Assembly (NCBI GenBank): GCA_018242605.1
Contig: JAFEBP010000020.1
Location: 1 to 64,000 of the forward strand
Direction of reading: 5' to 3'
Origin: Planctomycetota bacterium
GTDB taxonomy: Bacteria > Planctomycetota > Phycisphaerae > Phycisphaerales > UBA1924
DNA length: 64,000 bases
Part shown: one piece after another, positions 18,122 to 27,052 of the stretch
How positions within the stretch are numbered: the stretch's first letter is position 1
How the letters are laid out: each line of letters begins with the position of its first letter
Position numbers and translations under genes: made by a program
The notes under the pieces: generated by a model
What the model was told of the DNA's origin: nothing
What the model saw: only the letters and a program-made list of their open reading frames with translations
Databases searched by the model: none

Positions 18122-18574
18122 GTGGCGACGACGTACACCAAAATCCTGATGCACGTGACGTTCTCAACCAAGCACCGCACTCCCACGATTCCCGCCGCGT
18201 TGGAGCAAGACCTGTACACGTACATCGGAGGCATCTGCCGGAACTTGGATTCGCCGTTGCTCGCCATCAACGGCGTCGCGGATCACGTTCACCTGCTCGT
18301 GAACCTCTCCAAGACGCTCACGCTCGCGGAGTTGCTGATGAACGTCAAACGTGACTCTTCCCACTGGATCAACAAGGCCGAGGCCGGACCCGGCGGGTTC
18401 GGGTGGCAGAGCGGTTACTTCGGATTCTCCATCGGCCAGTCCGCCGTTGAAGACTTGAAGGCGTACATCGCGAACCAGAAGGAACACCACAAAGCCCTGG
18501 ATTTCAAGGACGAAATGCGAACCTTCCTGCGCAAGTACGGGATCGAATGGGACGAGCGATACACCTGGGATTGA
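18122..18574 (+). mobile_element. IS200/IS605-type Y1 transposase (RAYT-like TnpA)
   Basis: 150 residues from GTG 18122. The frame is open upstream from TTG 18053, but family proteins begin M-A-x-T-Y-T-x-I, which matches GTG here. The HUH metal motif is A-D-H-V-H-L-L-V (about residues 54-57), and the catalytic Tyr lies in L-K-A-Y-I-A-N-Q-K-E-H-H. Y1 enzymes cut and rejoin single-stranded DNA at hairpin ends. The gene appears intact, and REP arrays of the same orientation sit on both sides, so it is probably a REP-associated transposase or a simple IS200-like unit. TnpB is absent. It carries no other cargo. Confidence 0.85.
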
Positions 18575-18659
18575 GCAAAATCAGAGCCCCCGGCGTGCCC
18601 CAAATGCGAAGCCCCCGCACCCAATTGCGAATCCCCCGCCCCCGAACCCCCAAGCCCCC

Positions 18660-18903
18660 AGCCCGAAGGGCTGATAGAACGTAGCCGGGGGTTGAGCGAG
18701 TCCCCGAGCGAAACCCCCGGACACCCGCACCAGCGCGAATCCCAGCCCCCAAGTGCGAAGCCCACGCTCCCGAACTCCGAGGTCCCAGCCCGAAGGGCTG
18801 ATAGAACGTAGCCGGGGGTTGAGCGAGTCCTCGAGCGAAACCCCCGGGAACGAGCGCAAAAAACAAAAGCAGCCCGGAGGGCTGCTAGTAAACGTACCAA
18901 TTG
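18660..18903 (+). repeat. Right REP array flanking the Y1 transposase
   Basis: Two direct copies of the REP unit (18660-18720 and 18787-18847) are followed by the second hairpin element (18869-18903), in the same order and orientation as the left array. The copies are nearly identical to left copies 2 and 3, for instance in the AGCCCGAAGGGCT hairpin and the GTAGCCGGGGGTT start. The sequence between them (AAGTGCGAAGCCCACGCTCC) duplicates that before left copy 1. The 18575-18993 interval holds nothing else that I can support. Confidence 0.85.
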
Positions 18904-18993
18904 CAACGCCCACGAATCCCTCATCCCCCTCCACTCACATTCATCCACGCTCTTCATCCCCTCTCCCCTTCCCCCACTCACATTCACTCCCCC

Positions 18994-20421
18994 TCACCCC
19001 CCCACCAACTCCGCCATGAACAACGCATGCGCCCTCTGCCCCAACCGATAGCACGACAACTCGAACTTCTCGTTCGGCGAATGCACGCGATCGTCATCCA
19101 ACCCGAACCCCATGAAGATCGTGTCGATCCCCAAAAGGCTCTTGAGCATCCCCGCCACCGGGATTGATCCCCCGCTCTTGATCATCGCCGCTTCCTTCCC
19201 GCTCGCACGCTTGAGCGCCTTCGCCGCCGCGGCGAGCGTCGGCGAATCGGTCGGCACCGTCACGCCGAACCCGCCGTGATGGTCGTTCAACTCCCAATGG
19301 CACCCCGGCGGCGTGTGGGCCTTGCACCACTTGAAGAACATCTTGGTGATCTTCCCCGGGTCCTGATCCGCCACCAGGCGGAAACTCACCTTCGCGCTCG
19401 CCTTCGCCGGGATCACCGTCTTGGCCCCGTGCCCCGTGTACCCGCCCCAGATGCCGTTGATCTCCGCCGTCGGCCGGCCCCACTCGCGCTCCATCGCCGT
19501 GAACCCCGCCTCGCCGATGTCCGCCGCCGCCGTCAGCCCGATCTTCTTGAGCGCGCCCACCGCGCTGAACTTCAGTTTCTTCCAGTTGGCCCGCTCCTGC
19601 TTGGTCAAGGGCCGCACCGCGTCGTAGAACCCGGGGATCGTCACCCGCCGCTTCTTGTCGTGCAGCTGCGCCAGCACCCGCGCCAACTCGGTGATCGGGT
19701 TCGGGCACCGCCCGCCCCACAACCCGCTGTGCAGGTCCTGGTTCGCCGCGTGCAGCGTGATCTCCGTGTACGCTAGGCCCCGCACGCCGTACGTGATCGC
19801 CGGCTTGTCGCGCCCCAGCATCCCCGTATCGCTGATCAGGCACACGTCGCACGCCTGCAGTTCCTTCTTGAACTTCCGCACGAACGGCTCCAGGCTCACC
19901 GAGCCCGACTCCTCCTCGCCCTCCAGCATGATCGTGTACTTGGCGCCCGCCGTCGGGTGCCCCGTCGTCTCCTTCCACGCGCGGCACGCCTCGATGAACG
20001 TCATCACCTGGCCCTTGTCGTCCACCGCCCCGCGCGCCACGATCCGCTCGCCCGGGCCGCCCTTCTGCGCCGGCTTGATCACAGGCTCGAACGGCGGGCT
20101 TTCCCACAGGTCAACCGGGTCCACCGGCTGCACGTCGTAGTGCCCGTAGAACAGCACGTGCGGCCCCTTGTACGTCGCCGCCCCGTCGATCGTCGCCATC
20201 ACGATCGGGTGCCCGGCCCCCTGCGCGTTGGTCGTCTCCCGCACCTCCACCGCAAAGCCCAGGTCCTTGAGCTGCCCCGCCACCCACTCCGCCGCACGCC
20301 GCACATCGGCCGCGTACTTGGGGTCGGTGCTGATGCTCGGGATGCGCAGCCAATCAACCAGCCGCTGCGTCGCCGCGGCATCGTTGCGGTCGAGAAACTC
20401 AAGAACGGATTGCGTGCTCAT
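18994..20421 (-). CDS. M20 family dipeptidase
   Basis: 475 residues. ATG 20419-20421 has GCAGGAG 6 nt upstream. Metal ligands are visible in F-Y-G-H-Y-D-V-Q-P (His and Asp, about residues 98-102), the A-V-D-D-K-G-Q block, and L-E-G-E-E-E-S-G-S (general base Glu). A lid domain with H-S-G-L-W-G-G follows. This is the M20 layout of bacterial dipeptidases (ArgE/DapE/CPG2 relatives) that use two zinc ions to cleave dipeptides in the cytoplasm. No signal peptide is seen. The gene has no obvious operon partner, with 82 bp to the prepilin-like gene end. Confidence 0.9.
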   Translation of the reverse strand: MSTQSVLEFLDRNDAAATQRLVDWLRIPSISTDPKYAADVRRAAEWVAGQLKDLGFAVEVRETTNAQGAGHPIVMATIDGAATYKGPHVLFYGHYDVQPVDPVDLWESPPFEPVIKPAQKGGPGERIVARGAVDDKGQVMTFIEACRAWKETTGHPTAGAKYTIMLEGEEESGSVSLEPFVRKFKKELQACDVCLISDTGMLGRDKPAITYGVRGLAYTEITLHAANQDLHSGLWGGRCPNPITELARVLAQLHDKKRRVTIPGFYDAVRPLTKQERANWKKLKFSAVGALKKIGLTAAADIGEAGFTAMEREWGRPTAEINGIWGGYTGHGAKTVIPAKASAKVSFRLVADQDPGKITKMFFKWCKAHTPPGCHWELNDHHGGFGVTVPTDSPTLAAAAKALKRASGKEAAMIKSGGSIPVAGMLKSLLGIDTIFMGFGLDDDRVHSPNEKFELSCYRLGQRAHALFMAELVGG

Positions 20422-20527
20422 GCGTACTCCTGCGTTGGGACGCAAGAGTAGCAGTTACTTGCCGTCGTTGCGCGTCACAAAACGCCTACGACGCGTGCCA
20501 GCCGAGATCAACTCACTGCGGCGTGAT

Positions 20528-21616
20528 TTACGGGAGCCCGCGGCTGCCCACCGGCCGCGAAAGCAGATACTGATACTTCGCCGCTGATTCCGGAGTCGCG
20601 GAAGTTCCGGTCCACTCCGTGTTGGATGGATACCACAGCTCGGCATTCTCCCAGGCTTCGGTGCTCTTAAGAGTCCCGACATGCCCATCAAAATAGCCGG
20701 CGTTGATCACTTGCCCCGCATGCCTGAAGCTGGCTTTGACATTGATCCGGCTGCCAGAGTCATAGCCACGACCGTATTCAGAGCTGTCTTGGTAAATCGG
20801 CCCCGACGCCAAGAAGTTGCCGTACACGTTCGGCGCCGGAGTCGGATCGAAATCGAAGAACCGCACCGAAGAGTCAGTGTTCAGATATCGCGTTCCATCA
20901 GCAACAATCACCTTGTTCGACAGTTGCAGCCCCACACGGTCAAGCCTCGGAATGTAGTTCGTCGGCAACGTCGCGGGGTTGGGATTCAGGTACTTGGTCA
21001 CCGCCGCCCGCGTCGAAGATGGCTCGTCGGCAGGTCGATACTCGGCGAGCGACTGCGGCACGTTTTGCCGACGGTAATGGAACGCTGCGGGTGAAAGATA
21101 ACTCGTGATCTTCCATCCGTATGTGACTCGAACGTTGCGGAACTGAATCAGATCCGCGCCACCGCCTCCGTTCCAGTCGACGGCGGTATCACGAATGTGC
21201 GGGCAGGAGAAGTTCTGCAGAATGTCCCACGTCCGAAGCGCCCGATTCGCCGAGAACCCCAGCGAGTCGCCCAGAGTCGGGCTGATGAAGTCGTGCGTGG
21301 TCGTCGGCGTGCTCGAAGTCGTGTCAAAAACGTAGGGATTTCGACCGTTGGCATCGAGGAACTGGCCTTCGAGCCCCGAGGTGTTTGGACCGGCGATGAA
21401 GTCCTTGAAGTTGTTCGCGTAGGTCTGCTGCGCCTGCGCCATAGTGCGGATGCGTGTCGAGCACACAAGTTGACGCGCCACGTTCCTGGCTTTTCCCAGC
21501 GCCGGGAGCAACACCGAAATGAGCAGCGCAATGATCGCAATGACCACAAGCAACTCGATCAACGTAAACGCTTGACGCTCGCGGAACTTCGGCTTTCTTT
21601 GGCTATTCATCAGCAT
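20528..21616 (-). CDS. Prepilin-type pseudopilin-like protein
   Basis: 362 residues. The N-terminus has a short basic leader, then the prepilin cleavage/methylation motif A-F-T-L-I-E-L-L-V-V-I-A-I-I-A-L-L (about residues 16-32), which a PilD-type peptidase would process. The C-terminus has H-A-G-Q-V-I-N-A-G-Y-F-D-G-H, the H-x9-D-G end found in the large paralogous planctomycete prepilin-like family. These are abundant surface or envelope proteins of uncertain role. GGAG about 7 nt upstream fits ATG 21616 (the alternative start at 21610 is also in frame). The small membrane gene lies directly upstream on the same strand. Confidence 0.85.
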   Translation of the reverse strand: MLMNSQRKPKFRERQAFTLIELLVVIAIIALLISVLLPALGKARNVARQLVCSTRIRTMAQAQQTYANNFKDFIAGPNTSGLEGQFLDANGRNPYVFDTTSSTPTTTHDFISPTLGDSLGFSANRALRTWDILQNFSCPHIRDTAVDWNGGGGADLIQFRNVRVTYGWKITSYLSPAAFHYRRQNVPQSLAEYRPADEPSSTRAAVTKYLNPNPATLPTNYIPRLDRVGLQLSNKVIVADGTRYLNTDSSVRFFDFDPTPAPNVYGNFLASGPIYQDSSEYGRGYDSGSRINVKASFRHAGQVINAGYFDGHVGTLKSTEAWENAELWYPSNTEWTGTSATPESAAKYQYLLSRPVGSRGLP

Positions 21617-21649
21617 CTACTTCGCTCCGATCAGAAAACTGCTCTCGAA

Positions 21650-22030
21650 TCACTCGCCGACAATCGTCCGAACCGGCTTATCTGAGAACTTCACCATCCG
21701 TGTCTTGATGTCTAGCGCGGCATCCTTCGGCAGCCCCTTCTTGACGAACGGACTAGCGTATTTGTCGCCAACCGTCCATTCGCCCGGCTGCGGCTCGAAA
21801 TACGGCACAAGCGTCTCCTCGCCAGTATCCGGGTGCTTGCAAGGAATCCCTATCGACCCGGACTTGGGGAGTTTTACGTCAAACCGATCCCCGGTCACGA
21901 CGTCGACCATCGGGATCATCTTTGCCAAGCCCAAATCGTCGCTGTGTGAACAAGAGTAGAACAGCGACGCTGTCATCGCGAGCGCGGCGGCGATGAGGAG
22001 GATCATCTGCCAAGGCTTGACATCGCGCAT
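21650..22030 (-). CDS. Small hypothetical membrane-anchored protein
   Basis: About 126 residues from ATG 22028-22030, chosen because GGAG lies about 9 nt upstream. A start 13 codons earlier (22069) is also open. The N-terminus is one hydrophobic helix, WQMILLIAAALAMTASLFYSC, ending in Cys, so a lipoprotein is conceivable, although the context is not a perfect lipobox. The rest is a soluble domain, G-D-R-F-D-V-K-L-P-K-S-G and a Y-F-E-P-Q-P-G-E-W segment. It sits 33 bp upstream of the prepilin-like gene on the same strand, and pairs like this are common in planctomycetes. Function unknown. Confidence 0.65.
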   Translation of the reverse strand: MRDVKPWQMILLIAAALAMTASLFYSCSHSDDLGLAKMIPMVDVVTGDRFDVKLPKSGSIGIPCKHPDTGEETLVPYFEPQPGEWTVGDKYASPFVKKGLPKDAALDIKTRMVKFSDKPVRTIVGE

Positions 22031-22473
22031 CCGAGCAATCTCCAGAACCCCAAACCTGTTCCAACTCATCGCGTTCGGCACACCCGAACGCCGCGGCACG
22101 CGGCCCGAGCGCACCCAAACCGGCGGAAGTTGTACGGCGTGAGAACGAAATCATCCACCGCGCCGCCTTCATCTTGAAGGTTTCCGAATGAAACGCCGTC
22201 CCAATCAACACTCTATCCACACGCGGCAGCAAAGACCTTGCACCGCGGACCGAACTTTATACGACCCGAACGGATTTCGGGTTGCAGGCAGCATGGCCAG
22301 GCTTCGGATCGGCCTCACGACATTGTACCGCCGCGATGCCGCTCCAACCTCCCGCGTGCGCACGATTCGTGCCCTTCCAAACAAAATCGCTCCCGTCCGT
22401 TCGACGCCCGCGTAATCACCCCGGCCCGCTCTTTGAAAACCCAATAGCCACCCAGCCTCCCGCCGCGCTCTTC

Positions 22474-22990
22474 ACCAAAACTTCATCGCACCCCCGGCCG
22501 GTCCGCAACGCCCCCACACGCGGCCCTCGCGCGACCAAAACTTCAAACGCACCACAACCGCCAAAGCAGCGCACCATGAGGGCAACGCCGCAGCGGCCCT
22601 GACCTGGCCCTGAGCCGCCCCTGTCACGGCCGTAACTTGCCCAGACCACCACAAGGTCGCGAGCCCGCGCACGCACGCACCAAAAGTTCATCCGCCCTCC
22701 CCGACCCGCCCTTGTCAGGTTCCCAACCTTCAAACCCCCATCAACCGATTCCGATAACGCCGCCTCGCGGCGCGCACCGCACCAAAACTTCATCGCACGC
22801 TCGTCAGTTCAACCCTTCAGCCCGCTCCCAAACCGGCACGATCTAGCCAAGCCCCGCAACTCGCTCGCACCGCACCAAAACTTCATCGCACTCACGGCCA
22901 AACCGCCAAGACCGGCCCCACGCTCCGGCATCCGCCACACGTCCCAATAACCAATTCTTCACGCGCGGCGCGCACACCACCAAAAGTTCA
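22474..22990 (-). repeat. Cluster of six ACCAAAA[C/G]TTCA motifs
   Basis: Copies start at 22474, 22534, 22679, 22781, 22874 and 22979. Three read ACCAAAACTTCATCGCA exactly (22474, 22781, 22874), one ACCAAAACTTCAAACGCA (22534), and two have AAAAG (22679, 22979). Spacings are 60, 145, 102, 93 and 105 bp. On the complementary strand each reads TGAAGTTTTGGT, often with GATG in front. Copies fall in different reading frames, so the repeat is at DNA or RNA level. It lies 3' of the HpnC-HpnE gene. Confidence 0.8.
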
Positions 22991-23012
22991 AACCACCCCC
23001 GCTTCGAACCGA

Positions 23013-23031
23013 ATCCCGATTCCCGAGTCCC
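23013..23031. repeat. 19-bp repeat shared with the ruvB leader
   Basis: ATCCCGATTCCCGAGTCCC occurs here, 17 bp beyond the stop of the HpnC-HpnE gene, and identically at 16458-16476 in front of ruvB. Both copies adjoin C/T-rich tracts. Confidence 0.85.
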
Positions 23032-23047
23032 GATTCCCTCCCCCCCC

Positions 23048-25357
23048 TCACTTCCCCCGCTTCACCCCCACCAACCTCTTGAGCGCCAACTCCGCCGCCA
23101 ACACCCCGCTCCGCGTCGCACCCTCCATCGTCGCCGGCCAGTCCGTCAGCGTGTAATCCCCCGCGAGGATCACGCCGCGGCCGTCCGCGTTCACCGCCGT
23201 CGGCCGCGATCGTTCGAACTCCGGTGTCGCCGCGAACGTCGCCCGCCGCTCCTTCACCGCCCGCGACCACGTCACCGCCGCCCCCGCCGCGCCGGGCAGG
23301 CACGCCCGCACATCCTCCGCGACGCGCTCAACGATCTGCGCTTCACTCAACTCCACCCATTCATCCGCGCCGCTCACCACGGCGTGCAGCCGCCGCCCGC
23401 TCTCATCCTTGCGGAACAGCCACTGCGTCGCCCGGTCCACCAGCACCGCGTGGGGGCGGCCCAGCACCGCACGATCAAACTCCAGGTGAACGCCCAGGAT
23501 CGGGCTGAACTTCGCACCGTTCATCGCCGCGAACCTCGCGTCGCGGCACTCCGGCGCCACGACCCGCGCCGCCTTCTCAACCGGCAGGGCGCAGATCACC
23601 GCCCCCGCCCGCAGTTCCTGCCCGCCCACCGTCACGGTCCGTTCATCCAGACTCTCGACATTCACGCCCAACCGCACCTCGCCCCCGCTCGCAGCGATGA
23701 TCTCCGCCGCCGCGTCGTACAGGCGCACCAGCGGCACCTTCGGCACCCCGATCACCCCCGCGCGGCCCCCCGCCAGGAATCCATCCTGGAACACCTTGAG
23801 CGCCGACGACGCCGCAACCCGATCAACGCTCAAGTTGCAGGCGCTCACCACGATCGGCGCCCAGAACCGATCGATCGCGCGGGGCGTCTGGTTGAGAGCC
23901 CGCAGATACTCACCGAACGTGTCGTGCGTGTGCTGCGAGCGATCGGCCACACGGATCGAGAGCATCGCCCGCCCAATCGCCAGTTTGTCCGCCAGCGAAA
24001 GGAACTTGGCCGTCAGGAACGCTTCCGTGTAGTGCGCCGGCGCCGGAAAAATGCCGGGCCTGATGATGCTCTCCCGCCCGCCCGCTTCAATCCAGTACTG
24101 CTCGCTGTGCCAGTCAAACAGGTCCGTAGCGCCCAGCCGTTCGCACAAACTCAGGTACGCCGTGCAGCACCCCAGCGCGATGTGCTGGCAGTTGTCCAGC
24201 GTCTCGCCCGTCCCCTGATCCACGAACGAAGTCGCCCGCCCCCCCAACCGGCGCTTGGCTTCCAGCAACGTCACGGGCACGCCCCGGTCCGCGAGCGTCA
24301 CCGCCGCGGCGATGCCCGCGACGCCTCCGCCCACAATCGTCACGCGTCGATCTTCGGACGCGGACCGATCGCTCCCGGAGCTCGCCGCGACCGGCGTCCG
24401 CACCGGCGACCCCGAAACCCCCGCCACGCCCGCCACGCTGCGGACGATCTCCTTCACCACCAACCACCCCTTGCCCGCCTTGCCGATCCGCGGCCGTGCC
24501 CACAGCGTCGCGTACTCCATCCGTTCGATTTTGCGGAGAATCGCCTCGCCCCCTGCCTGAAACAGGCGGATCACCGGCGCAATCTCGGTGTTGAGCGTCG
24601 AGGGTAGCGGCCGCCCCTGGTCGAACAACAGCCACGTCTTGCGGACCAGTTCGCGGATCGCCGCGCAGTACCGCTCCGCGGGTTCGCCCGAACTCGGCCC
24701 GTTCATCCACGCCCGCAACTCTTCAACCGAGATGTTGGAGTCGGCGAGCGGCAGATACACCCGGTCGCGCTCTTCCAGATCGCGCCGCACATCCTGCCAG
24801 AAGTTGGTCAGTTGCAGCGCGGTGCAGATCGCATCGCTCATCGCCCACCGCTCCGCATTGCGGGGGTCTTCTTCAGGCGGGCGATACCCGCAGACCATCA
24901 ACACCAACCGCCCCACCGGGTTCGCGCTCCCCTTGCTGTACTCGACCACATCATCCCACGTTTGGTGCCGCGTCTTGACCTGATCCACCTCGAACGCACG
25001 AATCAGATCTTCAAACGGCTGGATCGGCAGCCGGTGTTTCCGCATCGTCGCGGCCAGCGCCACGAACAACGGCTCATCCGCATCACCCTCAGCCGCCCGC
25101 CGAAGCTTGGCCCGAAAGTCACCGAGCAACTCCAGCGACTTGCGTCGCGCCGCCTCGTCGTTCCCCGTCTCATCCGCCAGATCATCCGCCGCCCGGCAGA
25201 ACGAGTAAATCGCCGAAAAGTCCGCCGCCAACCCCCGCGGCAGCAAAACCGAGAGAACGCTGAAGTTCTCGGAGTGTGTTCGGGTGTACTGATCCGCCCA
25301 CGCATTCGCCTGCACGGAACTGTTCGGAGGAAGTGTTTCTGCCGTCGCTGTGGACAT
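23048..25357 (-). CDS. Fused squalene synthase HpnC-like / hydroxysqualene dehydroxylase HpnE-like protein
   Basis: 769 residues from ATG 25355-25357. The N-terminal part (about 1-300) is a trans-isoprenyl synthase of the HpnC type: H-S-E-N-F-S-V-L, an Asp-rich R-A-A-D-D-L-A-D-E motif near residue 57, and N-F-W-Q-D-V-R-R-D near 185. After a 35-residue linker the C-terminal part (from about 335) is a FAD amine-oxidase-like domain with T-I-V-G-G-G-V-A-G-I, E-A-K-R-R-L-G-G-R and a C-terminal A-G-D-Y-T-L-T-D-W-P-A-T-M-E-G-A. In the HpnCDE route HpnD makes presqualene diphosphate, HpnC hydroxysqualene and HpnE squalene. Here HpnC and HpnE are one polypeptide; hpnD is not in the window. The frame is open further 5' but only as antisense to rpsA. 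Confidence 0.88.
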   Translation of the reverse strand: MSTATAETLPPNSSVQANAWADQYTRTHSENFSVLSVLLPRGLAADFSAIYSFCRAADDLADETGNDEAARRKSLELLGDFRAKLRRAAEGDADEPLFVALAATMRKHRLPIQPFEDLIRAFEVDQVKTRHQTWDDVVEYSKGSANPVGRLVLMVCGYRPPEEDPRNAERWAMSDAICTALQLTNFWQDVRRDLEERDRVYLPLADSNISVEELRAWMNGPSSGEPAERYCAAIRELVRKTWLLFDQGRPLPSTLNTEIAPVIRLFQAGGEAILRKIERMEYATLWARPRIGKAGKGWLVVKEIVRSVAGVAGVSGSPVRTPVAASSGSDRSASEDRRVTIVGGGVAGIAAAVTLADRGVPVTLLEAKRRLGGRATSFVDQGTGETLDNCQHIALGCCTAYLSLCERLGATDLFDWHSEQYWIEAGGRESIIRPGIFPAPAHYTEAFLTAKFLSLADKLAIGRAMLSIRVADRSQHTHDTFGEYLRALNQTPRAIDRFWAPIVVSACNLSVDRVAASSALKVFQDGFLAGGRAGVIGVPKVPLVRLYDAAAEIIAASGGEVRLGVNVESLDERTVTVGGQELRAGAVICALPVEKAARVVAPECRDARFAAMNGAKFSPILGVHLEFDRAVLGRPHAVLVDRATQWLFRKDESGRRLHAVVSGADEWVELSEAQIVERVAEDVRACLPGAAGAAVTWSRAVKERRATFAATPEFERSRPTAVNADGRGVILAGDYTLTDWPATMEGATRSGVLAAELALKRLVGVKRGK

Positions 25358-25621
25358 TTCAGAACGAGTATATGAACCCCCCGTAGCTTGGCCGTCCCGG
25401 CCATTCTTCTTCCTCCTCACCCACCCGCGCACGCACCACCCACCCAAGCCCCAGCCCGTTACTGGACTTGCGCCCCGTCGGCCCCGCGTCGCGCGGCGGA
25501 CGCGCGACAGTTCTACACTTGCCTCCCGGCGAAATGGAAGGTTCAGGCCCGCCGGGAATGCACGCGGCCACAAGATCCGCGGCACCCGTTCTCGGCCAAC
25601 CTTGCGACCCGGCTTCCCACA

Positions 25622-26989
25622 ATGACCCCCACTCCCGACAACGCTTCCCCCCGCAACTCCGGCGGATTCACCCTCACTCCCGAACTGCAGGCCGAGATCG
25701 ATGCGGCGATGAAGGGGGCGACGAGCGGACCCGAGCACGCCGTGAAGCACGACCCCCGCCCGGCCATCTCCGGCCCGGTGCGGGCGGCAGGGACGCGCGG
25801 GCCGCGTGTGGTCACCGCCGGCCGCGAGCACCGCACGGGCACCATCGTCTCCGTCGGCCCCACCGACATCTTCCTCGAGTTCGGCCCCAAGGAACTGGGC
25901 GTCATCCCCCGCATCCAGTTCAAGGAAGAGGAACTCCCCAAGACCGGCGATGCGCTCGAAGTCGTGATCGACAAGTTCGAGGCCTCCGAGAGCCTCTTCA
26001 TCTGCTCTCGCCCCGGCGCCATCCGCAAGGCCGCCTGGGAATCGCTCGAGCCCGGCTCCGTCGTCGAAGCCCGCGTCACCGGCGTCAGCAAGGGCGGCCT
26101 GGAGTGCGAACTCGCCGACCACCCCGCGTTCATGCCCGCCAGCCAGGTCGCCATCGAACGCGTCCCCGACCTCTCCATCTTCGTCGGCGAGAAGCTCAAG
26201 TGCAAGGTCGTCCGCGTCGAGCGCGTCGGCCGCGGCAACATCGTGCTCTCCCGCCGCGACGTCCTGGAGGATGAACGCCGCGAGAACGCCGAGAAGCTCA
26301 AGACCCAGCTGGCCGAAGGCCAGACTGTCGAGGGCACCGTCCGCAAGATCATGCCCTTCGGCGCGTTCGTCGACCTGGGCGGCCTGGACGGCCTGATCCA
26401 CCTCTCCGACCTCACCTACGACCGGATCAACTTCGGCGAGAAGGCCGTCGAGAAGTACGTGAAGGAAGGCCAGCGCGTCGCGGTCCGCATCCTCAAGATC
26501 GACCTCGAGAACAACCGCCTCTCCCTGGGCCTCAAGCAGGTGCAGGGCGACCCCTTCACCAGCACCACCGAGAAGATCACCGAGAGCGCCGAGCTCACCG
26601 GCCGCGTCACCAAGATCGCCGAGTTCGGCGCCTTCGTCGAGATCGGCACCGGCGTCGAAGGCCTCGTGCACATCTCCGAACTCGACCACAAGCGCGTCGC
26701 CAAGGTCGACGATGTGGTCAAGGTGGACGAAGTCGTCCGCGTCAAGGTCCTCAAGATCGACAAGGACAACCGCCGCGTCTCCCTCTCCATCAAGGCCCTC
26801 AAGCCCCTGCCCGAGGTCAACATCGGCGGCGGCGGCCAGGGTGGCGGCGGCGGATTCGGCGGCAAGGGCGGCAAGGGCAAGCGCGGCGAACAGGGCCGCA
26901 GCGCCGAAGAGATCTTGAAGGTCACCCCCGCCCTGCGTCGCCTCCGCGAAAAGGGCAAGACCATGCAGTTCAAGGGCGGCCTGATGTAA
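25622..26989 (+). CDS. rpsA: 30S ribosomal protein S1 (S1 RNA-binding domain protein)
   Basis: 455 residues with four S1 repeats at about 68-130, 143-210, 230-303 and 318-391. The third and fourth are the clearest, with F-G-A-F-V-D-L and F-G-A-F-V-E-I cores, G-L-I-H-L-S-D-L and G-L-V-H-I-S-E-L. The C-terminus is a Gly/Lys-rich tail. It binds mRNA and helps load it on the 30S subunit, which suits a genome with few Shine-Dalgarno sequences. E. coli S1 has six repeats; shorter forms are common elsewhere. ATG 25622 has no SD. The gene is divergent from hpnC-hpnE (264 bp apart) and ends at a strong terminator. Confidence 0.88.
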   Translation: MTPTPDNASPRNSGGFTLTPELQAEIDAAMKGATSGPEHAVKHDPRPAISGPVRAAGTRGPRVVTAGREHRTGTIVSVGPTDIFLEFGPKELGVIPRIQFKEEELPKTGDALEVVIDKFEASESLFICSRPGAIRKAAWESLEPGSVVEARVTGVSKGGLECELADHPAFMPASQVAIERVPDLSIFVGEKLKCKVVRVERVGRGNIVLSRRDVLEDERRENAEKLKTQLAEGQTVEGTVRKIMPFGAFVDLGGLDGLIHLSDLTYDRINFGEKAVEKYVKEGQRVAVRILKIDLENNRLSLGLKQVQGDPFTSTTEKITESAELTGRVTKIAEFGAFVEIGTGVEGLVHISELDHKRVAKVDDVVKVDEVVRVKVLKIDKDNRRVSLSIKALKPLPEVNIGGGGQGGGGGFGGKGGKGKRGEQGRSAEEILKVTPALRRLREKGKTMQFKGGLM

Positions 26990-27019
26990 ACCGTCGGATT
27001 GTGAAAGAAGTTCAAGCAA

Positions 27020-27046
27020 CGCCGGCCCGAAGGGGCCGGCGTTTTT
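27020..27046 (+). terminator. Rho-independent terminator after rpsA
   Basis: The 9-bp stem CGCCGGCCC / GGGCCGGCG (27020-27028 and 27033-27041) with loop GAAG is followed by TTTTT (27042-27046). It lies 30 bp past the rpsA stop and just before the stop of the convergent gene. Confidence 0.92.
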
Positions 27047-27052
27047 CTTGGC

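Larger units (their letters stand above)
22031..23047. other. Non-coding kilobase with a clustered short repeat
   Basis: About 1 kb without a gene I can support. The first 430 bp hold only a minor hairpin (ACCCGAA / TTCGGGT near 22262-22282). From 22474 to 22990 there are six copies of an ACCAAAACTTCA-type motif. The end (23013-23031) repeats a 19-bp sequence also found before ruvB. Open frames here are short and inconsistent in codon use. Confidence 0.6.

Noticed and set aside
17987..18903. Composite transposon bounded by the two hairpin elements
   Set aside because: The two elements are direct, both lie 3' of a REP array, and no target-site duplication is visible; a duplicated REP cassette fits better.
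22474..22990. Integron attC or CRISPR reading of the ACCAAAACTT repeats
   Set aside because: Copies are unevenly spaced and too short for a CRISPR, and do not have the paired core sites or inverted structure of attC.
25358..27019. Long minus-strand extension of the HpnC-HpnE frame
   Set aside because: It lies antisense to rpsA and is open only because of GC-rich third positions. Protein similarity begins at the ATG 25357.
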